Notes: a model not told the origin generated them from the letters alone. Counted from the first letter of the stretch, positions 51,225-60,540 are shown. The stretch is 61,671 nt of DNA from UKL13-2 sp031431435 (GCA_031431435.1 JANPDI010000104.1:1-61671); one strand, 5' to 3'. Numbers and translations are program-made.

Positions 51225-52084
51225 CGGATCGCCGAGGCCAACAGGGCTATTTGTTGATTGTGGTGCTGCTGCTGATTGTGGTGGTGGTGTCACTTGCCAT
51301 CGCGCTCGGCAATTTGATTGGCAACAGCACACTTGCCAGTGGTGTTCACGTCGGTTCAATGCAGGCCCTGTTTCTGGCCGAAAGCGGTCTTGAGTTTGAA
51401 CAACGGCGGTGGGCGCAAAACCTTGACTGGTATCGCAGCACCACCGACCCCAATCCGGCGGCACCGGCAGCGCAGGCTTTGGGCAATGGCACGTTCACGG
51501 TGTTTGCCAATCTGCCGGCAACCAAAGTCCGCACAGGCTTTCCGGCGGCGGCGGCCACCCTCAATGTGTTCACCACCGCCCGGTTTCCGGTTGCGGGAAT
51601 TTTGCAGGTGGAAGATGACATCGGCGGCGCCGGCGAATTTGTCCGCTATACCGGGGTCACCGCCAACTCCTTCACCGGCGTGACCCGCGCGCAGACGGTG
51701 GGCACCGTCACCACCGTTGCCGGCAATCATGCCCGGGGAGATGTGGTGTATCCGGTCACGATTCTGCGCACGGTGATGGCGGCGAATTGCACGTCGCTCG
51801 CGTCGATACTGGTGGACACCAACCCAAAATTCCTGGGGGCGGGATTGCTTGATATCGAGGGCGAGGAAATCGCCTACGGAGGTCTGACCATAGCAGGCGG
51901 CAACATGACCTTAACCGGTATTGTGCGTTGCCAGGGCGCGGTCAACAATGTCGCCCACGCTGTTGGCCAGCCGGTGACACCCATTCTTGTCGGTGGCGAC
52001 TCTGCCGATTATCAGGTTGAATTGCAGTCAACCGGTGTGGCTGGCACCAATCTGCGTTATGCGCGACGTACGGTTGATCGCTGA
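51221..52084 (+). CDS. MSHA biogenesis protein (MshP/PilX-like)
   Basis: 287 residues. N-terminal MTDRRGQQGYLLIVVLLLIV and then VVSLAIALGNLIGNS replaces a classical prepilin motif (Gly-Tyr in place of Gly-Phe), as in PilX/MshP proteins; the conserved MQALFLAESGLEFEQRRWAQ is diagnostic of this group. It is longer than typical MshP (~150), with a repetitive beta-type C-terminal region (VEDDIGGAGEFVRYTGVTAN, LDIEGEEIAYGGLTIAGGNM). Position between mshO and the secreted protein supports the call. Confidence 0.78.
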   Translation: MTDRRGQQGYLLIVVLLLIVVVVSLAIALGNLIGNSTLASGVHVGSMQALFLAESGLEFEQRRWAQNLDWYRSTTDPNPAAPAAQALGNGTFTVFANLPATKVRTGFPAAAATLNVFTTARFPVAGILQVEDDIGGAGEFVRYTGVTANSFTGVTRAQTVGTVTTVAGNHARGDVVYPVTILRTVMAANCTSLASILVDTNPKFLGAGLLDIEGEEIAYGGLTIAGGNMTLTGIVRCQGAVNNVAHAVGQPVTPILVGGDSADYQVELQSTGVAGTNLRYARRTVDR

Positions 52085-52118
52085 ACATTGAGCACTGACC
52101 ATTGAAGCCAAGACCAAC

Positions 52119-53777
52119 ATGAAAAAAACAATTTACGCGTGGTGTGCGATGACTTTTCTGGTGAGCGTGAGCCAACTGGCGTACGCGGCACGCACCTATA
52201 CCATTTTGCAAACGCCCGCCGCGGCTACCCAGTTTGATATGCGCAGCGCCCAAGCAGTGAGCTACCAGATCACCAACACCGCCACTCCCAACAACACCGC
52301 CGAGCGCATTTATGAGATTCGCTTTCGCCTGCCGGGCACTGGCACCGTGTTTGCCGGTGGTACCGGACCGGCGGGTTGGACACGTATCACCAATACCACG
52401 ACCAGTGTGGCCTTCCGCGCCAACACTTGGGCTGATGCCCTCATTGTTGGCGCGTCGGCCAGTTTTACGGTCAATATGACCATGCGCACCACCACGGCCG
52501 ACATCAACGAGACCTTGCGCGATATTCGCGCGCGATTTACCACCACCACCACGCCGCCATTCAATAACTTGCAAAGCATCACCACCGCCCCGGCTGGTTC
52601 CTGGGCACTCAGGTCGCTCGCCATCACTTCATTCCAAATTACTGACCTAGCAGGCCTGCCGATCACCGCCACTACCGCCGGCAACAGCTTTCGGCTGGTG
52701 ATGACGGTACGCAATGTATCCAGTGTGACCCAAAACAATATCGTCGCCAACCCCAATCCGCCGACGGTGGTCAAAACCGGCACGGTCACACAAGTGCTGA
52801 CCGGCACAGTCAGCAGCCCCAGCCCGCTTAATCTGGCGGCTCTGGCATCGGGAACCATCACCTTTACCTACAGTACGGTCTCCACTGACAACGGCACCAT
52901 CTTTTTCACCGCGACAGCCCGCAACGGTGCCACCGTCACTTCCAGGCTGGCCACCTCCAGCACGCTGGCGCTCAGCAGGCTGTCGGCGGCAATGGCTTCA
53001 TCACTGGCCTGCCAGTACCCCGGTTCGAACATCACCATTAGCATGACATTGACCAATGGCTACCCTTACAACCTGTTGAATGTCACCCCCACACTCACAC
53101 CGGTGGCGGGCGCACCAGTGACGTTTGTGTCGGGGCCGGTGCCGGCCGCGCCCATCGCCAGTGTGCCCTCGTCCCCCCCCACCACCGCCATCACCTGGGT
53201 ATATCAAATCAACGCCGCAGGAACGACCATCCCGTTTACATTCAGCGGCTCGGCAAGCGGCACCGGCAACACGGCAGGTTCGCCCGTTCATACCTCGCAA
53301 ACCGCCATCTCGGCTGATATCACACGGGGCAATTTTGTCGCGGTGATTGATCCGCCTGTCACCAATGCCGCAAGCACCAATGTGGTACTCACCACCACTA
53401 TCACCAACAACGGCTGCGCCGCCGTCAACGGTGTGGCGATAACAGCACCAGCCGGGTGGGGGGCAGCCACCGATCCTTATTCGCTGGTCAATCTGAGTGC
53501 CATCAGCGCCATCGAAACATGGATGGCGGCAGGTGCCAATCCTGTGATCTTTACCGCGCCGACCATTGCCGAGCGAATGCCTCTCACATTCACCGGTGAT
53601 TTCAGCATTGTTTATGCGACCTCCCCGACTGCAGCGGGCCCCAATATTTTCAATATTCGGGTGACCGATGCCAACGGCATCTTCCAGGATATTCCGTTGA
53701 CCGTGACGGTGAACGCCTTCAAGTCCGGCACGCTCAACAATTCGGCCAACCGTGTCTGGCGCGAGGAATTCAAATGA
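52119..53777 (+). CDS. Large secreted Thr/Ala-rich protein at the mshQ position, hypothetical
   Basis: 552 residues with a signal peptide (MKKTIYAWCAMTFLVSVSQL, cleavage near AYA-AR). The rest is Thr/Ser/Ala/Asn-rich with Ig-like or DUF11-type beta repeats (TVNMTMRTTTADINETLRDI, NSFRLVMTVRNVSSVTQNNI, TNVVLTTTITNNGCAAVNGV), two Cys and a basic end (NRVWREEFK). It lies where Vibrio loci carry mshQ, a large secreted protein, but I see no clear sequence match to MshQ. It may be a tip adhesin or pilus-associated surface protein. Confidence 0.65.
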   Translation: MKKTIYAWCAMTFLVSVSQLAYAARTYTILQTPAAATQFDMRSAQAVSYQITNTATPNNTAERIYEIRFRLPGTGTVFAGGTGPAGWTRITNTTTSVAFRANTWADALIVGASASFTVNMTMRTTTADINETLRDIRARFTTTTTPPFNNLQSITTAPAGSWALRSLAITSFQITDLAGLPITATTAGNSFRLVMTVRNVSSVTQNNIVANPNPPTVVKTGTVTQVLTGTVSSPSPLNLAALASGTITFTYSTVSTDNGTIFFTATARNGATVTSRLATSSTLALSRLSAAMASSLACQYPGSNITISMTLTNGYPYNLLNVTPTLTPVAGAPVTFVSGPVPAAPIASVPSSPPTTAITWVYQINAAGTTIPFTFSGSASGTGNTAGSPVHTSQTAISADITRGNFVAVIDPPVTNAASTNVVLTTTITNNGCAAVNGVAITAPAGWGAATDPYSLVNLSAISAIETWMAAGANPVIFTAPTIAERMPLTFTGDFSIVYATSPTAAGPNIFNIRVTDANGIFQDIPLTVTVNAFKSGTLNNSANRVWREEFK

Positions 53778-53940
53778 ATTTTGCCGTTTTGCGCATCGAT
53801 TTTGGTTTGCCGCAAGCGGGCGTATTTTTGCACCCGTTCACGGCCACGGGACACAGGTTTCCAGCGTGTACAATCAGGTCTGGGCCGGGTGTTGACCGCA
53901 AGGCGCACTACGGAATGTTAGGCTCGTCACGGAGGCAAGA

Positions 53941-54927
53941 TTGCTACAAGGATTAATGTCGGGATTGCCATGGCGCACACGAGTCAAGGGATACACCCTT
54001 GCGCTGACGCTGAACGACAAATCCATGAGATATGTTCTTGCCTCGGATGCCGACGAACGCGGTGCAACCATTGCCGCATGGGGCAGTGAATTGCGCGGTA
54101 GTCAGACCCGCGAAGCCTTTACCAAGCGAATCAAGGCCGTACTGCCGGCAGCTGAACGCACCATTGCCATTCTCGAGCCGCGCGACTACCAGATTTTGCA
54201 GGTCGAATCGCCAAACGTTCCCGAAGATGAAATGGTCAGCGCCGTACGGTGGCGCGCCATGGAGTTTGTCGAAGGGTCGCCTGCGGATTACACGCTTGAT
54301 GTGTTGACCGTTCCCGGAGAGGCCGATCGCAATGAAAATGTCATTGCCGTGATTGTGCACAATGACATCATCCGTGCGCGGATGCTCGACTGTCAGAATC
54401 TTGGTCACCCATTGTCAGTGATTGACGTCGCCGAGACATCGCAGCGTAATCTTCTCCATGCGGTGTTACTTGCCGAGCAGGCCGCGCCCAGGGTTGCCGC
54501 TTTTTTGGTGGCGGAGACTGAGAGCGCCTTGATGGTAGTCGCCGTAAACGGTGAGTTGTCCTTCTTCCGCCGTTTCGAGTTTGACACTGATATTTTGGCC
54601 GCTGCAGTTGATAGCGTGCAGTCCGCGTTAATTGGTACAAATACGGGAGCGGAGGCGCTGGCGCGCTCGCTCACGCAGCTGCATCGCACGCTGGATTTAT
54701 GGGACGATCTTTTTCCACAAACGCCATTGGAAACACTGCGGGTTGACGCCGGCGGCAAGACCGGTGCCATCGTTGAATTGTTGAAAGTTGAAACGCGGCT
54801 TGAAACCAGGCCGATGGATCTGTCGGGCATTTTCAAAGTCGCCGAAACGACACTTCCGCCACCATGGCTTGACTTGGAATACATGCCTTTATTGGGGGCG
54901 CTGCTGCGGCCTTCGAAAAAATCATGA
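53941..54927 (+). CDS. mshI: MSHA biogenesis protein MshI, PilM-like part
   Basis: 328 residues from TTG 53941, which has GGAGG five bases upstream; ATG 53956 is an alternative. Actin-like fold of the PilM/MshI group: GYTLALTLNDKSMRYVLASD, LEPRDYQILQVESPNVPEDE, MVSAVRWRAMEFVEGSPADY, VIDVAETSQRNLLHAVLLAE and VVAVNGELSFFRRFEFDTDI. It lacks the membrane domain; that function is in the next gene, which overlaps by 4 bases. Confidence 0.85.
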   Translation: MLQGLMSGLPWRTRVKGYTLALTLNDKSMRYVLASDADERGATIAAWGSELRGSQTREAFTKRIKAVLPAAERTIAILEPRDYQILQVESPNVPEDEMVSAVRWRAMEFVEGSPADYTLDVLTVPGEADRNENVIAVIVHNDIIRARMLDCQNLGHPLSVIDVAETSQRNLLHAVLLAEQAAPRVAAFLVAETESALMVVAVNGELSFFRRFEFDTDILAAAVDSVQSALIGTNTGAEALARSLTQLHRTLDLWDDLFPQTPLETLRVDAGGKTGAIVELLKVETRLETRPMDLSGIFKVAETTLPPPWLDLEYMPLLGALLRPSKKS

Positions 54928-55592
54928 AAGGCGAAATCGCAATGACCGGGTTGCGGCAAATCAACCTTTACAATGCCGCCTTGATACCAAAGCGTGAGCT
55001 GTTTTCGGCCCGTTTGATTTTATGGTGGTTGGTCATATCGATTCTGCTCATGGCGGCGGTCGGCCGCTGGGCCATGATCGAAACACGCAGCATCAGCCGC
55101 GAAATTGCCATTCAAGCAGGACAACAGGCGTCCGCACGCGCACGCGCTTTACCGATGGCAACTGATGGCGGGGTTTTGCCGACCCCGCAACAGGTGGCCG
55201 CACTTGAACAAAAGTTGCGCAGTCAACAAGAGCTGCTGGAAAAACGCCGGACCTTTTGGCGGACCTTGAATCAAGGTACGACGGCCGAAAATGGTGGTCC
55301 CAGCGCGTTGATGCGCCAGTTTTCAAAGAATATTCCGCCGCAAGTATGGTTGACCGAGATACGCGTCACTGGCGGGCGCATTGACGTGACCGGCAAGACG
55401 CTCGACCCGGTTGCCGTGAATGCGCTGGTTGACCGACTGCAGACGGCCGGATACCTGGCAGCCAAGCCGTCGGCGGCCATTCGCCTCGAACGGACTGATG
55501 TATCGTCATCGGTGCGCACGCCGTTGGTTTATTCATTCAGTGTTGCGGCGGCCCTGTCGTCAACGTTTGCCGATGAGGGGGCGCGCCAATGA
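54924..55592 (+). CDS. PilN-like MSHA assembly protein
   Basis: 222 residues (an ATG at 54942 would give MTGLRQINLYNAALIPKREL). The INLYN start resembles PilN's INLLP motif that docks on PilM. One membrane helix follows (about 31-53), then coiled coil (VAALEQKLRSQQELLEKRRT) and a ferredoxin-like domain (VWLTEIRVTGGRIDVTGKTL). In Vibrio this part may be fused to MshI or separate. It overlaps both neighbours by 4 bases. Confidence 0.85.
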   Translation: MKGEIAMTGLRQINLYNAALIPKRELFSARLILWWLVISILLMAAVGRWAMIETRSISREIAIQAGQQASARARALPMATDGGVLPTPQQVAALEQKLRSQQELLEKRRTFWRTLNQGTTAENGGPSALMRQFSKNIPPQVWLTEIRVTGGRIDVTGKTLDPVAVNALVDRLQTAGYLAAKPSAAIRLERTDVSSSVRTPLVYSFSVAAALSSTFADEGARQ

Positions 55593-56209
55593 AGAATATT
55601 TTTGGACCAATGACCGCCCGTATCGACGCCATGTCGCTTCGCGAGCGTTTCCTGCTGTTCATTTGTGTGATTGGTGTGCTGGGCGCGATCACCGACGCGC
55701 TGTTTATTTCCCCTTTGCTCAAGCAGCAAAAAACACTGGTGGCCCTGCTCGATAAAAAATCCACGCAAATGGATATCCAACGCGAAGAGACCGCGCTTGA
55801 AATGCTTCGACGCGGCCGCGATCGTGCCACGGAACTGAATATTGATATCCGAAAAAGCCAGCAAGACATCGATGCGGTTGAGCAGGAAATCAACAAGGCC
55901 TCGGCAACACCGACCGGTGCAACCTCGATATCCGCGACGCTGAAACAGATTTTGCGACGTTCCGAGCGGGTCAGCCTTGTTCGGGTTGTGCAGGCGGGGT
56001 CCGAGCCGGGGGCGGCATTGATCGCCGGGCCGAACGCGCGCAACGTACTAGAGATCACGCTGTCGGGCGGTTATGCCGATTTGATCGAATATCTGTCGGC
56101 ATTGGAAAAGGCACTCCCACAGGCACGTTGGAGCACATTCTGGTTGCGCGCGGAGTCGATCCCGCTACAGTTGACGGTGCGCATCATCATGCCATCGGGT
56201 GATCTATGA
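55589..56209 (+). CDS. mshJ: MSHA biogenesis protein MshJ (PilO-like)
   Basis: 206 residues. An N-terminal cytoplasmic part, a membrane helix (FLLFICVIGVLGAITDALF, ~20-40), a long coiled coil (about 50-105) and a C-terminal ferredoxin-like domain (LRRSERVSLVRVVQAG, LEITLSGGYADLIEYLSALE). PilO/MshJ topology; part of the inner-membrane alignment complex linking platform and secretin. Overlaps both neighbours by 4 bases. Confidence 0.85.
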   Translation: MKNIFGPMTARIDAMSLRERFLLFICVIGVLGAITDALFISPLLKQQKTLVALLDKKSTQMDIQREETALEMLRRGRDRATELNIDIRKSQQDIDAVEQEINKASATPTGATSISATLKQILRRSERVSLVRVVQAGSEPGAALIAGPNARNVLEITLSGGYADLIEYLSALEKALPQARWSTFWLRAESIPLQLTVRIIMPSGDL

Positions 56210-56643
56210 CCAATCGACGTTTCGTGCACGGGCCGGCTGTCATGCTTTTCGCCGGTGTTTTGGGTGCCGCTAATTTACTGGCACAAGTGTCGGCGGTAGT
56301 GCCTCGCGAGGCTGGCAGAGACCCAACCCAGCCGCCGCCGGAATTTGCACAGCCGGGCGGTGGCGAACGTTTGCTGCCTGAGGTGATCGATCCGAAACAT
56401 CTCGTGGTTGTGAATGGGAACCGTTTTCTGATCTGGAAAAGTCGCCGACTTGCGGTCGGCGATTTGATCGAAGGTGCGCGCATCGAACGAATCTCTGAAA
56501 CAGAAGTCTGGGTACGCAATGCAGCCGGCCTGCGCAAGTTGCCGATATTTTCGGGTATCGAAAAGCGGCCGCTTGACAGCGGTATTTCGACAAAATCGTC
56601 AGCGCTCAATCACGCTGTTGGCAAGAAGGGAACCACAAAATGA
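56206..56643 (+). CDS. mshK: MSHA biogenesis protein MshK (PilP-like)
   Basis: 145 residues with an N-terminal signal or anchor. The DPTQPP motif (after EAGR) and the beta core VVVNGNRFLIWKSRRLAVGD, LIEGARIERISETEVWVRNA are typical of MshK/PilP/GspC-like periplasmic proteins that bind the secretin. It overlaps mshJ and mshL by 4 bases each. Confidence 0.82.
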   Translation: MTNRRFVHGPAVMLFAGVLGAANLLAQVSAVVPREAGRDPTQPPPEFAQPGGGERLLPEVIDPKHLVVVNGNRFLIWKSRRLAVGDLIEGARIERISETEVWVRNAAGLRKLPIFSGIEKRPLDSGISTKSSALNHAVGKKGTTK

Positions 56644-58376
56644 AGCTCAACAATAATCGCCCCACCGGCAGATGGTGCGTCACAAAAACGTTTTTCCCCT
56701 TGCTCATTGCATTGGGATTGCTAATCACCGGATGCGCCAATCGATCACCAAAAACCGATCCGGCCGAGGCGATCCGCGCCGAAATGGGGCAGGTTGCAGC
56801 CGCCAAACCCGCCGTCGTGGTGCCTGCGCAGATCAGTGATGCGCTGCAGGCACCAGACACCGCCGCAAGAATGGCGGATGCACCGGCCGAGCCGCGCTTT
56901 GACCTGATCGTCAACAACGCCCTCGCGCGCGAGGTCTTTCTGGCCATGGTGACTGATACGCGCTACAGCATGCTGATGCATCCGGATGTCAGCGGCACAC
57001 TCTCCGTTACGTTGCGCGGGGTATCCGTGCGCGAGGCGCTGGAAGCGATCAGGGATGTCTACGGCTATGATTTCCGTATCGACGGCCGCCGCATTACCGT
57101 TTTTCCACCAACGTTGCAAACGCGTATTTTTACCGTCAATTATCTGAATGCCAAACGGGAAGGCAGGAGCGAGATTCGTGTCAACTCGGGTGCCACCTCA
57201 GTGCCGGGAAGTGGTGCGCCGTCGGGTCAACCGACCTCGACACCCGGCCCGAATTCACAGCCCGCGTTTGAAAACAGCCGGCTGTCTACCACGTCAAAGA
57301 CCGATTTTTGGGGCGAGCTTGGCGATGTGCTGCGCGGTATCGTTGGCGCGGCGCCGGGTCGCAATGTCGTGCTGAGCCCGCAGGCCGGCATTGTTGCCGT
57401 GCGTGCCATGCCCGACGAATTGCGGCAGGTTGAGGCATTTTTGAAGGCCTCGAAGATTGCGGTCGAGCGGCAGGTGATGCTCGAGGCAAAAATTGTCGAA
57501 GTGCAATTGCGTGACGGTTTTCAAAGTGGTGTTGACTGGACCCTGCTTCGAGGCCGAGGTGCCGGTGGAACAATTAGTTTGACACCTGCCGGTCGCTTTC
57601 CAAACGTCGGCGTTACGCAGCCAACTCTGCCAGATGCTGTTGCGTTTCCAACAGTGGGCAACGGCATATTTGGGTTGGTGTTTGGTCAGCGTAACTTCGA
57701 GGGTGTCTTGAGTTTTCTGGAGACGCAGGGTGATATCCAAATTCTGTCGAGCCCGCGTGTTGCCGCCCTTAACAACCAAAAAGCGGTGTTGAAAGTTGGC
57801 ACGGACGAGTACTTTGTCACCGGGGTGACCGGCGGGACAATCACCACCGGTGCCGCCGCATCGGGCAATACAACAACATTGCCGACAATCGCGTTGCAAT
57901 CGTTTTTTTCAGGTATCGCGCTTGACGTGATGCCACAAATCGATCAGGGCGACATGATTACGCTGCACATTCATCCGTCGGTCAGCTCGGTGGCAGAGGT
58001 CGTCAAGACGGTTGATCTGGGTGGATCGCTTGGCGTGATCCGGTTGCCGCTGCCGGCCAACAGCACCAATGAGACCGATACCGTGGTGCGTGTGACCGAT
58101 GGGAACATTGTTGCAATCGGTGGTTTGATGCAGGTCCAGTCGCAGGGGAGTCGTTCCGGATTTCCGGGTTCAACCAATGTCCCGATCATATCGAACCTGC
58201 TTGGTAACCAGCAAAAGACCGGCACAAAACGCGAGATTGTGGTGCTGATCAAACCAACCATCATCCGTTCGGCGGAAGACTGGCGTGAACAGGCGCGTGA
58301 TGCCAAGGACCGCATCGAGGAACTCGGCAATGCCAGACGCATCATCAATATCGACGGTTCGCCGACGGCGAAATAA
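56640..58376 (+). CDS. mshL: MSHA outer-membrane secretin MshL
   Basis: 578 residues. Lipoprotein signal (LLITGCANRS). N-terminal STN/N0 domain (VREALEAIRDVYGYDFRIDG), a Ser/Pro-rich linker, then the secretin pore domain: VMLEAKIVEVQLRDGFQSGV, EGVLSFLETQGDIQILSSPR, VAALNNQKAVLKVGTDEYFV, GNIVAIGGLMQVQSQGSR and NVPIISNLLGNQQKTGTKRE. Forms the pilus exit channel; the lipid anchor may make it less dependent on a pilotin. Confidence 0.95.
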   Translation: MKLNNNRPTGRWCVTKTFFPLLIALGLLITGCANRSPKTDPAEAIRAEMGQVAAAKPAVVVPAQISDALQAPDTAARMADAPAEPRFDLIVNNALAREVFLAMVTDTRYSMLMHPDVSGTLSVTLRGVSVREALEAIRDVYGYDFRIDGRRITVFPPTLQTRIFTVNYLNAKREGRSEIRVNSGATSVPGSGAPSGQPTSTPGPNSQPAFENSRLSTTSKTDFWGELGDVLRGIVGAAPGRNVVLSPQAGIVAVRAMPDELRQVEAFLKASKIAVERQVMLEAKIVEVQLRDGFQSGVDWTLLRGRGAGGTISLTPAGRFPNVGVTQPTLPDAVAFPTVGNGIFGLVFGQRNFEGVLSFLETQGDIQILSSPRVAALNNQKAVLKVGTDEYFVTGVTGGTITTGAAASGNTTTLPTIALQSFFSGIALDVMPQIDQGDMITLHIHPSVSSVAEVVKTVDLGGSLGVIRLPLPANSTNETDTVVRVTDGNIVAIGGLMQVQSQGSRSGFPGSTNVPIISNLLGNQQKTGTKREIVVLIKPTIIRSAEDWREQARDAKDRIEELGNARRIINIDGSPTAK

Positions 58377-58382
58377 CAGCCC

Positions 58383-59266
58383 ATGTATGAGCGGCACTTC
58401 GGTCTGACCGAGCGACCGTTTTCTCTCACTCCGGATACTGCTTTTTTTTATGCGCACGAAGGTGCGCAGGAGGCGCTGAACACCCTGCTGGTGGCGCTTC
58501 GGTCGGGTGAGGGGTTCGTCAAGATTGTCGCTGAAGTCGGTTGCGGCAAAACCCTGTTGTGCCGCCGTCTGTTGGCGGCGCTGGCGACCGAATGTGAGAC
58601 CGCCTCATCCCCAATCCGGCGCTTGATGCCCGCAACATGTTGCTGGCGGTGTGTGACGAATTGGGCATCGATATCGACACCAACGAATCATCTCATCGAA
58701 TTGTCAAGGAACTCAAGCGCTGCCTGTTGGACCACGCCCGGCATGGGCGCAAGGTGGTGCTGATCATTGACGAGGCGCAGTGCATACCGGATGAGACGGT
58801 CGAGGCGCTGCGGCTGATGTCGAATATAGAGACCGAGAAACAAAAGCTGTTGCAGATCGTGTTGTTTGGCCAACCAGAGCTCGACGTCAAGCTTGCGCAA
58901 CCACATCTTCGTCAATTGCTGCAGCGCGTGACATTTGCCGACAATATTGCGCCGTTGCAAACCTTGGAAGTGGGTACCTATGTTGATCACCGGTTGCAGG
59001 TTGCCGGGGCCAAGGATCCGCGAATTTTCAGTGACGATGCAATCGAAGAGTTATCTCGTCTCAGCCACGGGATTCCGAGGCTGATCAACATCATTGCGCA
59101 CAAGGCATTGATGCTCGCCTTCGGCGAAGGTATGTCGAAAGTGGAATACCGGCATGTCCTGCTTGCGTCAGAAGACACCGATGCCGTATCGCCGGTGACT
59201 GCCGGTGGGCTCAAGCCCCTGATCAAAAAAATGATGTCATTTGCACGAAGGTCGGGGCGTCAATGA
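58383..59266 (+). pseudogene. mshM: MshM/ExeA-family AAA ATPase, frameshifted
   Basis: Reading starts at ATG 58383 with MYERHFGLTERPFSLTPDTA, the classical ExeA/MshM N-terminus, and Walker A VAEVGCGKTLLCRRL. At 58605-58606 a base appears to be missing: the frame changes from GCC TC to ATC CCC AAT CCG, where relatives read an intact T-A-aromatic-I-P-N-P. In the second frame the protein continues with Walker B VVLIIDEAQCIPDE, FGQPELDVKLAQPHLRQLLQ and HGIPRLINIIAHKALMLAF to 59266. Without correction the product stops at 58763 after 126 residues. It may be a genuine lesion, a slippage site or an assembly error. The protein normally aids MSHA assembly. Confidence 0.85.
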
Positions 59267-60297
59267 GTGTTATCAACCGCATGCTGAAAGACATCGACCG
59301 GCGCAATACCGCTAGCGCAGATGCGTCACCGGTCGGTGTCGGGCCCAGAAAGATTTCGCCGCGGCGTCCCCACGCCGGGCTTGCCGAGCGTTTTTTATGG
59401 CTGGCCGGGGTCATTGTTGCCGTCGTTGCAATCGGCATTCTTGTTTGGCGGCATTGGCAGGCGCCTGCCGCACCGGTGGCCGCAGGCGCTGCTTCGATTG
59501 TCTCGCCGACGGCGCCAGCCATCGTTGCGGTCGCACCGCCTGCAACGGCGCCGGTTGCCGCCACACAGCCGCCTGCGGTAGTCATTGAGCCTCCCGTCGC
59601 GGCGCCGGAGATTGTGACGCCGGCGCTGCAATCGCCGGCACCATTAATATCGCCGGGTCCGACGGCAACATCAATCGCGGCTGACAAACTCAAACTGTCA
59701 ATGAAGCTTTCGGCTCTCGTCGCCGACGCGCCGCCGGTGGTTGAAAATGTGAAGCGTGCCGCGCCACCCATCACACCGGGAAAAACCACCATTACCAACA
59801 CACCGGTACGACAGGTGGCCACGGATGAAACACTGGCGACTGCACGTGCCATCTGGAGTGAAGGCTCGCGTGCCGCGGCGCAGGCCACCTTGCGTGAGGC
59901 GCTTGCGGCAGCCGAGTCCACGCGGGATCAGCGCGCGATTGTTTTGCTTGGTCGCGAAATCGCCCGACTGGAAGTCGCGGACAACCGCCCGCAGGCAGCG
60001 CTGGATTTGTTGAAACGACTGGAGAGTCAATTGGTTGCGGATGCCGATGCGTTGGCATTGCGCGGCAACGCCGAGCAGCGGTTGGGTCTGCATACTGATG
60101 CCACCGAGGCGTACCTGGCTGCGTTGCGGTTGAGACCAGGCGAAGGCAAGTGGATGCTGGGTGCGGCGATTTCACTTGCGGCCAGCGGCAAACTTGAAGA
60201 GGCGCAGGTCTGGGTCGATCGGGCGCGCGAACGCGATGCGATCACCCCGACCATCGGCGCTTACTTGAAACAATTGGGGATTAACACCGGTCGCTAG
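59263..60297 (+). CDS. mshN: MSHA biogenesis TPR protein MshN
   Basis: 344 residues. The start MSVINRMLKDIDRRN is the MshN signature. One membrane helix (about 45-64), a long Ala/Pro-rich periplasmic linker (~65-175), then TPR repeats (WSEGSRAAAQATLREALAAA, IARLEVADNRPQAALDLLKR, EQRLGLHTDATEAYLAALRL). It overlaps the mshM end by 4 bases, which argues that mshM is still coupled to it. It is the last gene of the locus. Confidence 0.92.
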   Translation: MSVINRMLKDIDRRNTASADASPVGVGPRKISPRRPHAGLAERFLWLAGVIVAVVAIGILVWRHWQAPAAPVAAGAASIVSPTAPAIVAVAPPATAPVAATQPPAVVIEPPVAAPEIVTPALQSPAPLISPGPTATSIAADKLKLSMKLSALVADAPPVVENVKRAAPPITPGKTTITNTPVRQVATDETLATARAIWSEGSRAAAQATLREALAAAESTRDQRAIVLLGREIARLEVADNRPQAALDLLKRLESQLVADADALALRGNAEQRLGLHTDATEAYLAALRLRPGEGKWMLGAAISLAASGKLEEAQVWVDRARERDAITPTIGAYLKQLGINTGR

Positions 60298-60403
60298 GTC
60301 ATTGGGCGAACCTGCGCCTGGCATGCGCGATGGTGCCCAGGAAGTGGCGCACTTTGTGCGCATTGGTGGATGGACTCGGTCACACTTCGCTTCGCTCGCG
60401 CGT

Positions 60404-60540
60404 CGAATGGCGCAGAGGCCATTCGGTTCATTCGGCGTTGAGCAAAGCAGTTTGCTCAACGAAACCCCGCATTCACCCCGCGACTCGCCCTGCATGGCGA
60501 GTCTTTCGAATCCCTTGCGCGAATGCCGCAGGGCATTCGC
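60404..60540. repeat. Cluster of four perfect short hairpins with GCAG/CTGC loops
   Basis: Four perfect stem-loops in 137 bases: 60404-60425 (8 bp, loop GCAGAG), 60436-60461 (11 bp, loop GCAG), 60482-60503 (8 bp, loop CTGCAT) and 60519-60540 (9 bp, loop GCAG). Stem sequences differ but loops share GCAG or its complement CTGC. They lie between mshN and the tRNA gene in sequence without a credible ORF. The cluster may be REP-like or a structured RNA; no mobile-element signs are present. Confidence 0.6.

Noticed and set aside
53774..53956. 60-codon frame with ATGA overlap after the mshQ-position gene
   Set aside because: The overlap is tempting, but the product is short, has no motif and runs into the mshI start; likely chance.
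60404..60540. CRISPR array
   Set aside because: The hairpins have different stem sequences and irregular spacing; there are no repeats with unique spacers and no cas genes.
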